From assembly GCA_947460165.1 (NCBI GenBank), contig CANHKH010000016.1, forward strand, positions 1 through 19,838: a stretch of 19,838 nt of DNA, given 5' to 3'. This DNA is from Comamonadaceae bacterium (GTDB lineage: Bacteria > Pseudomonadota > Gammaproteobacteria > Burkholderiales > Burkholderiaceae_C). Below the pieces are notes generated by a model. The model saw nothing but the letters and a program-made list of their open reading frames with translations. It did no database searches and was not told the origin of the DNA. Position numbers and translations under genes: made by a program. Shown piece by piece: positions 16,601 through 18,025 of the stretch (within the stretch, counting starts at the first letter, position 1; every line of letters begins with the position of its first letter).

Positions 16601-17777
16601 AGATCTCCAGCACCTGCCCGGTCGATTGCGTTTGGCTGCTCTGCAATTTAGCAGCCATGTCATCCAGCACGGCGCTGGTGCTGCTGCCCACCTCGGCGCC
16701 CGACATGGCGGCCAGCAGGCGGCCGTAGTCGTTGCTTTGGGGGTTGCTGCTGCCGTCGGTGGTGATGATGGCCACGGGCGCGGTACCCAGCACCAAGTCT
16801 TGGGTGAGGCCTACGGCGGCGGCCACTTTTTGGTTGGCCTGGGTGATTTGGCTGGTACTCACGCTGGCAAAGTTCACGCTGGAGCTGCCGGTGTCGCCGC
16901 CCGTGAGCCCCAAGCTGCGCACCGCCAGCTCGGTCAGCACGTTGACGCTGAGCTTGTAGGTGCCGGCTGTAGAAATGACGGTGAGCGCGCGCAGGTCTGC
17001 GCCCAAGTCTTTGGGCGCGCCTGTGGCTTCGTCAAAGTAGTCGGGGTCGGTGTTGGCGTCGCTGACCTTGACCAGCACAGGGCCTGTGTAGTCGTTACCC
17101 ACCTGGAGGATGAAGCTGCCATCTGCTTTCACAGTGGCCGAAGCCAGCACACTGCCGTCGGCCTTGTAGGCCACGGCCTTCAAGCCGTTGCCCGTCACCA
17201 CTGGGCCGGCCACCACGCTGCCTTCAATGATGGTGGGCACAGGTGCGGCAGTGCCGCTGACTGCGGCCAAGGGCAGCAGGGCCAGGGGGACGAGCCCCAG
17301 CCAGGACGAGTCCGAAGGCGGCAGGTAGCTGAGCATGCCGTCGGTGTGGCTCAGCCCCTTGAGTCCAAGGGCGTCGATGCCGCGGGCTTGCAAGAGCTCG
17401 GTGGTCTGGGCTTGGCTGCCAAAGGCGTAAAACACGGTCTGGCCAGAGCTCCCTAAGGTGGCGCTGGCGCTGTCGGCGCTCAGCAGCAGCTGCGCGCCCT
17501 GCGCTGATGGCAGTTCGACGCCGCAAGCCTGGCTTTTGCAAGTCGGGAAAAAAGCTTCCAGCGTCAACTCGCTGCCGTTGGCAAAACTTAGCTGCAGGTC
17601 ATCGCCCTGGCGGGTGGCCAGCAGCCCGTCTGCCAGCACTTCTTTGCCCTCGCTTTGTCGCACCAAGCGGTAGCGCGCGCCAGCCTTGGCGGCGAGTTTG
17701 GCTTTTTCGCCAGGCTGCAGAACTTGCGCGGCAACACCGTCAACCTTGACAGACATAGAAATGGATTGGGGTTTCAT
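948..17777 (-). CDS. Giant type I-secreted repeat adhesin: Ig-like and cadherin-like repeats, three FG-GAP propellers, RTX modules
   Basis: One open frame of 5,609 codons (ATG 17775-17777, stop TAG 948-950), about 0.55 MDa by length. Order of domains: residues 1-180, BapA-like prefix with hydrophobic segment at 159-174; 181-420, beta then helical region; 421-600, two Ig-like domains; 606-1115, five cadherin-like repeats; 1116-3416, Ig-like stalk; 3417-5609, three units of seven FG-GAP blades plus an RTX-like module, the last forming the C-terminus. There is no Sec signal peptide. The Gly/Asp-rich C-terminal region fits ABC-type (type I) export, C-terminus first. FG-GAP blades carry DxNxDGxxD calcium sites, and RTX motifs and cadherin repeats also commonly bind calcium, so folding outside the cell is probably calcium-driven. 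The likely role is surface adhesion or biofilm formation; the ligand is unknown. The start is the first Met of the frame; the Shine-Dalgarno is weak, and Met8 is an alternative. No transporter (LapBCE/TolC-like) or LapD/LapG gene is in the window. The family call is confident; the biological role is inferred. Confidence 0.93.
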   Translation of the reverse strand: MKPQSISMSVKVDGVAAQVLQPGEKAKLAAKAGARYRLVRQSEGKEVLADGLLATRQGDDLQLSFANGSELTLEAFFPTCKSQACGVELPSAQGAQLLLSADSASATLGSSGQTVFYAFGSQAQTTELLQARGIDALGLKGLSHTDGMLSYLPPSDSSWLGLVPLALLPLAAVSGTAAPVPTIIEGSVVAGPVVTGNGLKAVAYKADGSVLASATVKADGSFILQVGNDYTGPVLVKVSDANTDPDYFDEATGAPKDLGADLRALTVISTAGTYKLSVNVLTELAVRSLGLTGGDTGSSSVNFASVSTSQITQANQKVAAAVGLTQDLVLGTAPVAIITTDGSSNPQSNDYGRLLAAMSGAEVGSSTSAVLDDMAAKLQSSQTQSTGQVLEILLEGATKISVAANLVKDISDITNQKSTAITIAVVSQDNRLSPAEMIAGAEVQGTATAGASVSLAWSDASGQATATGTRSLIADSQGQWRTSFTSAELPAMGATTLKASVGEQAATRSIYLDEPLAPSIALAQTTGNRADLTRNGRVDVTGLLSGAGWDYSLDNGAHWTPGSGSSFTATGDGPQQVLVRQNIGGHLSPASNRLDFELDTTAPAWTSGPSAATMAENAGANQLIYTAAAIDARALTYSLQATDDASLLSINASTGAVTLTANPNFEAKPSYSFTMVATDAAGNASEQAVSLAIHNRDEVAPTLTSGATASAINENSGAGQTIYSATSTDTGDVATGSTSYSLKATGDASLLSINASTGAVSLTANPDFESKPSYSFTVVATDAAGNASEQVVSLAISNLDEVAPSLTSSATATAINENSGAAQTIYTAISTDTGDVATGNTNYSLQTTGDASLLSINTSTGAVTLTANPNFEAKPSYSFTVVATDAAGNASEQAVSLAITNLDEAAPTLTSGATATAIHENSGAGQTIYTTTSTDTGDIATGSTTYSLKATGDASLLIINASTGEVTLTANPNFEAKPSYSFTVVATDAAGNASEQAVSLAIRNRDEVAPSLTSGVTAAAVNENSGAGQTVYTATSTDTSDIATGSTSYSLQATGDASLLSIDPNTGAVTLTANPDFEAKPSYSFTVVVTDAAGNASEQALSLAINDLDEIAPTVSISASASSLGANATATLNFTLSEALANFSPFNVTVTGGELSNWAGSGTAYTATFTPDAGLSSAATVSVAANAVTDIAGNPNSAASNTVSITVDTLEPQVASISASRSSLRVDQTSNLSITLSEASTTFDLSDLQAVGGTLSNLAGSGSSYTATFTPDDNRTVPGSVSVTPRSFSDAAGNASQSSDNDGVVMAIQTLRPTATLSARQATLGMGEVSTIDITLSEKAADFDLTDLSASHGTLSEFTPLGDGMRYTVLFTPEAPYTGSGSVTLADGRFTNSAGNSNKGEGQAASTDNLAIDTTPPTVTITSDVTALAIGQSAKVTFTFNKDPGDSFDAKDITVNGGTLSNLVNHTGTIWTAQFTPTDGSTGEARISVASGSYKDAAGNKGMAGSTPAITIDTQGPVADSLLPGNATTVLPGQALVISFSEVVRQGAGNLVLVNDTANTRTTFAVTDPAVVLSSGGKTLTITPTTALVAGSQYHVEATPGSLLDTAGNAWAGLASSDWASSSWHFTAATPSVKLNRISTDNRVNATENTAGVVVSGTIESNTAGMVADFVAGDFAVTLTDRSTNVTIGTFTATSYNPQTGAWSLTLPPNTLVDGTSYGVNVAVNGSTGAALNATATTTGKVLADLSAAAPTLSLVNDTGSSNSDGKTSDATLNVAGLESNATWEYSTNGGSTWQAGSGTQFTAATISGTHTVQVRQTDAAGNVSTNVANAGTLTFTLDTSADRPVINAVATDNIINLSEVGSAITGTAEAGASVTLYLGSGKGQGSTTFISPVPFRKFMVTADSNGDWTYPLTTADLAALGIGQTQIVARQTDVAGNASFPTLRNITVDTLAPTVSIDTTQTQLNAANATSTLSFTLSEESTNFTASSVTAMGGTLSNFAGSGTQYTATFTPTNAATTAGSVKVSVGAFRDAAGNANAEASNTLELSVDTVVPTVAVNSSDSTLRAGEAATLTFTLSEASDSFGADSLKVVGGTLGPLSANVGRTVYTGVFKPTPGFAGAGSVTVADSAFFDRGGNPNADGAEANNSVALAIQGAIVTLDISSDTTVLKAGETATISFSFSAAPTGFAAGDITVAGGTLGPLTTVDSTHYTAIFTPTAGVATGTATVSVAAGSYTGASGNLGQGASVGELSFDTLAPTLKTLNPEDGSYLAANSGASLVATFTENVVAGTGNLRLVDNTTNTTHTYAVGDSAVVISGDTLTLTPTTALVAGRNYHIAIDNTALLDAAGNAYAGISNATSWNFTASNLSTTLNPAGGDGWVNTAEKAVAMASNGLQFSGTVSSVNAAVLDALQASDIVVSVTLPDRIDNDGGGQKVVTFTASSYDSTTGAWTADMPKTWEYTQYTLGLFNIRIGSSTQTRDTLSNGHTDSIAVTVTGRNGTAAAGLSVSLNDSLSVDLSAPATPTLILASDTGSSNSDGITRNGLINVGALEAGGTWQYSEDNGANWQAGTGTSLALTQDGTYALQVKQADVAGNASATRSLAVTLDTQAAAPSVNAVANDNRINASETSSAISGTADANASVSLVIGANTRTVTANSSGVWTYTLVAGDITAMGQGNQVIQVSQSDKAGNTSAATKAVLEIDTVRPTVTLANIGSANVLAGQSTTFTATLSELSPSFSADSLTVSGGTVKKFKADATGLVYTGTFTPDADSTTAGSIGVAAGAVSDAFDNTNSTASNTLALAVNTVRPTVAVTSSVAANSILRAGDTATVTFTLSASSSDFTAADVAVTGGALSNFAGAGTHYTATFTPDANSSAPGSVSVANGSFANAATNTNADGADANNSVVFAIATGRPTVSISSDRGTLSGGQTALISFKFSEDPGNSFSWDGNSGDIAVTGGTLSAIQGSGSNFTAMFTPAAGFAGAASITLANGSYTNSSASLGQAGTSPAITIDTVTPTVAISRSASGTLGEGQTDTLTFDFSEAPGNSIHLADVDVSGGILGVLSAVTATRYVAVFQPTASASGTAKISIASQRFSDAAGNSNADGSDTDNTLTIPYNTGGSPSSVTPGADTPVLSLAVDNGTSSVDRITSNGLVKVSALAAGARWEYSTDSGSSWTQGTGESFVLATGVYRTGTVLARQFDSNNQVSAVGDLTPGGSAPADIRLANSSNLTLSLSRDTGVSATDGITYDASIKVEGMAATDTWSYSLNNGLTWTVGSTSFWTHQGQTYSANVFGFPMTPGFVGQKTGMVKVLDAAGNSTTATYSFTLDTALPARPNVTLTPDPNDGGAIVAPTNIEEGAVVTYRVQLPGSSNFDNWSSTYTAPSATALGKYTLQVRQTDIAGQGSVNTIEFEIKLPATPLHLSAISAGVGGFVIRGQSADDQSGYSVSSAGDVNGDGLDDLLIGARAGDPTATAVDAGRSYVVFGKSTNVAIDLSALAGGSSTLGFVINGLCKSDASGTSVASAGDVNADGLADLIIGAPFADRPSGTDAGQTYVVFGKPTGAAIDLSSIANGSSTLGFVINGASGQKDSLSGFSVSAAGDVNGDGLSDMVVGAIQSLVSGQKVGRSYVVFGKSTGSAIDLGAIAAIGAGANSLGFAINGEKTDDSSGYSVSAAGDVNGDGLSDLIVGAPYSDTGTSTDVGRSYVVFGKCTGESIDLSAITAGTSTLGFVIIGQSKGDKSGFSVSGAGDVNGDGLADLVVGAPDAANLAGRSYVVFGKAKGTPVNLSGLAAGVGGGFVINGLEGGKSGYSVSSAGDLNGDGLFDLILGAPNASPAGVLGGGNSYVVFGKSTSSLIDLSAVVEGNGGFVISGECKNGASGQSVSSAGDVNGDGLTDLIVGAPGSAQSYVIFGSTRGAFASGTLVDLLGTDGADTLSDAGRVKTLVGGAGNDIFTTTAASVLYGGSGNDSFNVDKFMTQALEWRMNWGGNITRLARIDGGSGFDTLALAAGTQLNLSKVADSAAGDAEGSDRLVSIERVDLSAANTALTLSAIDIAHMVGMNSFNSTNGWTGLGAIVPRHQLQVVGTQGTLNVSGLWRYAGTATDAAGASFNVYNGDGSTQLLLGGGRTIARTAVELGDVAMGLGGFAINGQSAGDMSGFSVARAGDVNGDGLGDLIIGAHKSDMSSTVTDAGRSYVVFGTTSNSPIDLSAVATGVGGFAITGQSGNDQSGYSVGSAGDLNGDGLADLMVGAPYSDMGSSVDVGRSYVVYGKSTGTAVSLSDVAKGSGGFVINGQGASDQSGWSVSSAGDVNGDGLLDLLVGAPLSDLTATAKDGGRSYVLFGKTSMTAFNLADLTGASGGFVINGQAASDNSGFSVSAAGDVNGDGLADILVGAYKSDPSALAEAGRSYVIFGKSNSTAVMLSALGSGGFFINGHIAGDQSGYSVSSAGDVNGDGLADVLVAATQSDPGTGTTDAGRSYVVFGKTTSAGIDLSALTASGAGGFVINGQSAGDQSGWSVSSAGDMNGDGLSDIIVGVPYGDPVTGTDAGRSYVVFGRTISTPIELSAVAAGSGGFAINGQAMGEQSGWSVTSAGDVNGDGLADLLVGAPGADPSAGTDAGRSYVIFGSTSGVLGKGTFVDQMGSSAADSLGFDAAPRTFVGGAGNDTFTANGPSVLYGGSGNDRFIVNWNLGEALQVGLSGTKLDRLARIDGGGGLDTLVLGTRTALSLSRVADSAGADIEGSDRITSIERIDLSADGSAISLSSSDVARMAGMNSFNSSNGWTGLAATVPLHQLQVVGTAGEITVAGNWRYAGTATDGAGARFNLYNGESNTQLLLGDGRTLPSLPVQLSAVAQGPGGFVIHGQAAGDGSGYSIAGAGDVNGDGLSDLIIGAPFSDPTTASAEAGRSYVVFGTTAGGAIALSNLGGGSGFVINGQSKQDLSGFSVAGAGDVNGDGLMDLLIGAPYSDKPIANAAYGRDAGRSYVVFGKRDGTGVNLSTVVAGSGGFVIDGYFFDGKAGSTVSSVGDFNGDGLSDLVVASGDGNYGTFLLFGKKTGTAIDLVEAGNTLNRGIFFAADEPPPDPGYLMLTNGFVINDRILRPRSGGWNDAIFRTGTTASSAGDVNGDGLADLIIGDSTYDPSAGTDAGRSYVVFGRKGYGSIDMTAVAAGSGGFAIDGRSPNDLSGYSVSSAGDVNGDGLADLLVGAPRFASNSAADDGYSYVVFGKTTGNTVKLADVAGGVGGFAIKGRPALDLSGYDLSSAGDINGDGLADLIVSTSGEMMERNYVVFGKTSTTPVNLSAVDLGYGGFAIQWQRPDPYRYVRSSVSSAGDVNGDGLADLLVSAIFFDGDLKPDAGRTYVIFGNTSNTFMPNTLSQTGGSGNDSLNDNGTAQLLVGGGGNDTLTATAASVLRGGAGSDTFVINQTMVTALQTAYGQTGNSGSMNASIEGGQGGINTVNTLPSGASYSVDKLVLSGANITLDLTQVSNVGHLDPELNSRLSGIEVVNLGAASNKLKLTAKDVLDLSDAVDLAMVSINYSDFRQLVVQGPANSTLDLADGTGTTGWSQMKNSGNNSFATVTGANWGEASQSYSAWVNDNHAIVLVQSGVLVV
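1661..3259 (-). repeat. Propeller C: seven FG-GAP blades, two of them irregular
   Basis: Residues about 4840-5372. The blades start at GDGSGYSIAGAGDVNGDG, QDLSGFSVAGAGDVNGDG, KAGSTVSSVGDFNGDG, TASSAGDVNGDG, NDLSGYSVSSAGDVNGDG, LDLSGYDLSSAGDINGDG and SSVSSAGDVNGDG. Blade 3 is followed by an insertion with FFAADEPPPDPGYLML before blade 4, and blades 6 and 7 have shortened or altered connecting strands. Around 2460-2900 the DNA is visibly richer in A and T than units A and B. All seven calcium loops (D-x-N-G-D-G-x-x-D) are kept, so a closed propeller is still expected. Confidence 0.8.
3260..5399 (-). repeat. Propeller unit B: seven FG-GAP blades plus RTX-like module
   Basis: Residues about 4127-4839. 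Seven blades again, beginning GDMSGFSVARAGDVNGDG and ending GEQSGWSVTSAGDVNGDG, each with a complete calcium loop. The blades end in GGFVINGQ(S/A)A rather than the STLGFVING of unit A. The trailing module (VGGAGNDTF, YGGSGNDRF, DGGGGLDTL, MAGMNSFNSSNGWTG, HQLQVVGTAGEITVAG, WRYAGTATDGAG) is the closest relative of the module in unit A: equivalent positions on the DNA lie about 2,140 bp apart, for example gtgcc(c/a)accacctg at 5521 and 3382. This points to a segmental duplication of the whole propeller-module cassette. Confidence 0.85.
5400..7530 (-). repeat. Propeller unit A: seven FG-GAP blades plus RTX-like module
   Basis: Residues about 3417-4126. Seven GD-x-N-x-DG-x-x-D calcium loops are encoded near 7413, 7190, 6964, 6741, 6521, 6321 and 6109, about 200-226 bp apart. 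Each blade reads SGYSVSSAGDVNGDGLDDLL, then SYVVFGKST and LGFVINGL. Blade 2 has DVNADGLAD. After blade 7 (SYVIFGSTRG) comes a module of about 200 residues with the nonapeptide-like motifs VGGAGNDIF, YGGSGNDSF and DGGSGFDTL, then IDIAHMVGMNSFNSTNGWTG, HQLQVVGTQGTLNVSG, WRYAGTAT and LLLGGG. Blades of this type form seven-bladed propellers in integrin alpha chains. The strand GGFVIRGQ before blade 1 is missing after blade 7, as expected for velcro closure. Confidence 0.85.
7531..14432 (-). repeat. Ig-like stalk with eleven related ~100-residue domains plus interspersed Ig types
   Basis: Residues 1116-3416. Eleven domains share the pattern (V/A)-x-(I/V)-S-x-x-x-x-x-L-x-x-(G/A)-x-x-(A/S)-T-(L/F)-x-F-(T/S)-(L/F)-S-E, then GGTLSNFAGSG, YTATFTP and DAAGN. 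They begin near 14432, 14143, 13833, 13530, 11915, 11613, 11300, 9655, 9348, 9030 and 8730, so they cluster as 4, 3 and 4 copies. Between clusters lie two SbsA-type Ig domains (about 13230-12900 and 11005-10680; FSEVV, GNLVLVNDT, TPTTALVAG), unassigned ~100-residue segments (TFTATSYNPQTGAWSLTLP) and domains with WEYSTNGGSTWQAGSG. This is a typical rigid spacer that holds the terminal domains away from the cell. The family match of the eleven copies (Big_12-like) is by pattern only. Confidence 0.8.
14433..15962 (-). repeat. Five tandem cadherin-like repeats, 309-bp unit
   Basis: Residues 606-1115. Each copy runs from TSG through INENSGAGQTIY, SYSLKATGDASLLSINAST, TGAVTLTANPDFEAKPSYSF and VVATDAAGNASEQ to LDEVAPTL. 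The marker ttgctcgctgg on the plus strand recurs at 14481, 14790, 15099, 15408 and 15717, exactly 309 bp apart. The first copy (606-703) is 98 residues and more diverged, lacking the TDTGDVATGS insert; the other four are 103 residues each. 'NpdFE-x-K-x-sYsFtVvatD-aaGN' is the classical bacterial cadherin-like signature, so calcium-stiffened stalk elements are likely. Near-identity between copies indicates recent amplification or homogenisation. Confidence 0.85.
15974..16514 (-). repeat. Two N-terminal Ig-like domains
   Basis: Residues 422-602. The first domain begins around AVVSQDNRLSPAEMIAGAEV and contains GTATAGASVSLAWSD, the 'gtaeaGasV' style of bacterial Ig-like domains. The second contains GWDYSLDNGAHWTPGSG and QQVLVRQNIGG, matching the 'W-x-YS-x-DgGxsWt-x-G' domains that reappear several times later in the stalk. 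They join the prefix region to the cadherin-like array. Confidence 0.65.
16515..17237 (-). other. Linker region of the giant protein: beta domain plus helical segment
   Basis: Residues 181-421. The first half (EGSVVAGPVV, KADGSVLASATVKADGSF, GPVLVKVSDA) reads like a carboxypeptidase-regulatory or Big-type beta-sandwich. The second half, about residues 300-415, is different: it contains helix-forming stretches such as ITQANQKVAAAVGL, DYGRLLAAMSGAE, LDDMAAKLQ and QVLEILLEGATKI. Similar beta-plus-helical segments occur near the N-terminus of other large Ig-repeat surface proteins. I do not recognise a specific named family and assign no function beyond a structural one. Confidence 0.45.
17238..17777 (-). 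other. N-terminal BapA-like prefix domain of the giant protein
   Basis: Residues 1-180. A beta-rich start contains the pattern RQGDDLQLSFANGSELTLEA followed by FF. This resembles the prefix domain of BapA-type adhesins, where short charged-hydrophobic strands precede a hydrophobic stretch. Here that stretch is LGLVPLALLPLAAVSG (residues 160-175), too short and too far in to be a signal peptide. In related proteins the N-terminus stays in or behind the outer-membrane channel and holds the adhesin at the surface. Cys80 and Cys85 (CKSQAC) form a CX4C pair, which is unusual because exported giant adhesins are normally almost free of cysteine. A di-alanine (GTAAP, residues 175-179) lies just after the hydrophobic stretch but does not match the usual LapG site well. 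Confidence 0.6.
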
Positions 17778-17806
17778 GCTCAGGAATAATCGTTGGCAAT
17801 TTGGGG

Positions 17807-17839
17807 TGGCGCATCACCACTGAAATGCGTGATGCGCCA
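17807..17839. promoter_or_regulatory. Perfect 11-bp inverted repeat upstream of the giant gene; candidate operator or 5'-UTR hairpin
   Basis: TGGCGCATCAC (17807-17817) and its exact reverse complement GTGATGCGCCA (17829-17839) flank an 11-nt spacer. The half-site centres are 22 bp apart, about two helical turns, which suits a dimeric DNA-binding protein. It lies 30 bp upstream of the adhesin start codon. If the transcript begins in the AT-rich block, it would instead form a strong hairpin in the leader and could affect translation or RNA stability. No T-tract follows, so a terminator is unlikely. Confidence 0.55.
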
Positions 17840-17864
17840 GGGGCAGGGCTTGACGTGCAAAGCC

Positions 17865-17906
17865 TTCAGGAAAAAGCTTCTCACTGTAAATTTATTCAGT
17901 AAAAAG
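17865..17906. repeat. Direct repeat TTCAGNAAAAAG, two copies 30 bp apart
   Basis: TTCAGGAAAAAG at 17865-17876 and TTCAGTAAAAAG at 17895-17906 differ at one base and start exactly 30 bp apart, close to three helical turns. They flank the AT-rich segment where a promoter is expected. Same-face spacing fits tandem regulator sites, for example for a response regulator, but the regulator is unknown and the short A-rich core makes chance occurrence possible. Confidence 0.3.
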
Positions 17907-17935
17907 TTAAACATTGTTAAATCGACATAAAAGGC

Positions 17936-18025
17936 ATGAATTCCGACATTTCCAGTGAAGACGGTTCTTGTTTTCATGCCCACGGCCCCATGAGAGCGCT
18001 TCACACAATGGCTGCTTGCGCCTGA
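17936..18025 (+). CDS. Possible 29-residue leader peptide overlapping the kinase start
   Basis: ATG at 17936 opens a 29-codon frame (MNSDISSEDGSCFHAHGPMR and 9 more residues) that ends in TGA at 18023-18025. Its last base is the first base of the kinase ATG (TGATG), the classic arrangement for translational coupling. The kinase ATG itself has no visible Shine-Dalgarno. The leader frame has AAAAGG only one base before its own ATG, too close to be ideal. It may be a chance open frame, and I recognise no similarity. Confidence 0.2.
   Translation: MNSDISSEDGSCFHAHGPMRALHTMAACA

Larger units (their letters stand above)
17778..18024. promoter_or_regulatory. Divergent control region between the giant adhesin gene and the sensor kinase gene
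   Basis: This 247-bp gap is the only non-coding stretch between two genes that point away from each other, so promoters for both should lie here. An AT-rich block at about 17868-17935 stands out from the GC-rich surroundings and is the best place for sigma-70-type promoters. I could not find a convincing -35/-10 pair on either strand; TTGACG at 17850-17855 has no good partner at 16-18 bp. The proximity of the two 5' ends allows shared regulation but does not prove it. Confidence 0.5.

Noticed and set aside
17235..17260. LapG-type cleavage site (GTAAP after the hydrophobic segment)
   Set aside because: The usual motif is (T/A/P)AA(G/V); proline after the di-alanine does not fit, and no LapG or LapD gene is visible.
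17780..18004. 74-codon minus-strand frame in the intergenic gap
   Set aside because: It covers the palindrome and AT-rich block, has no recognisable protein features, and overlaps the likely promoters.
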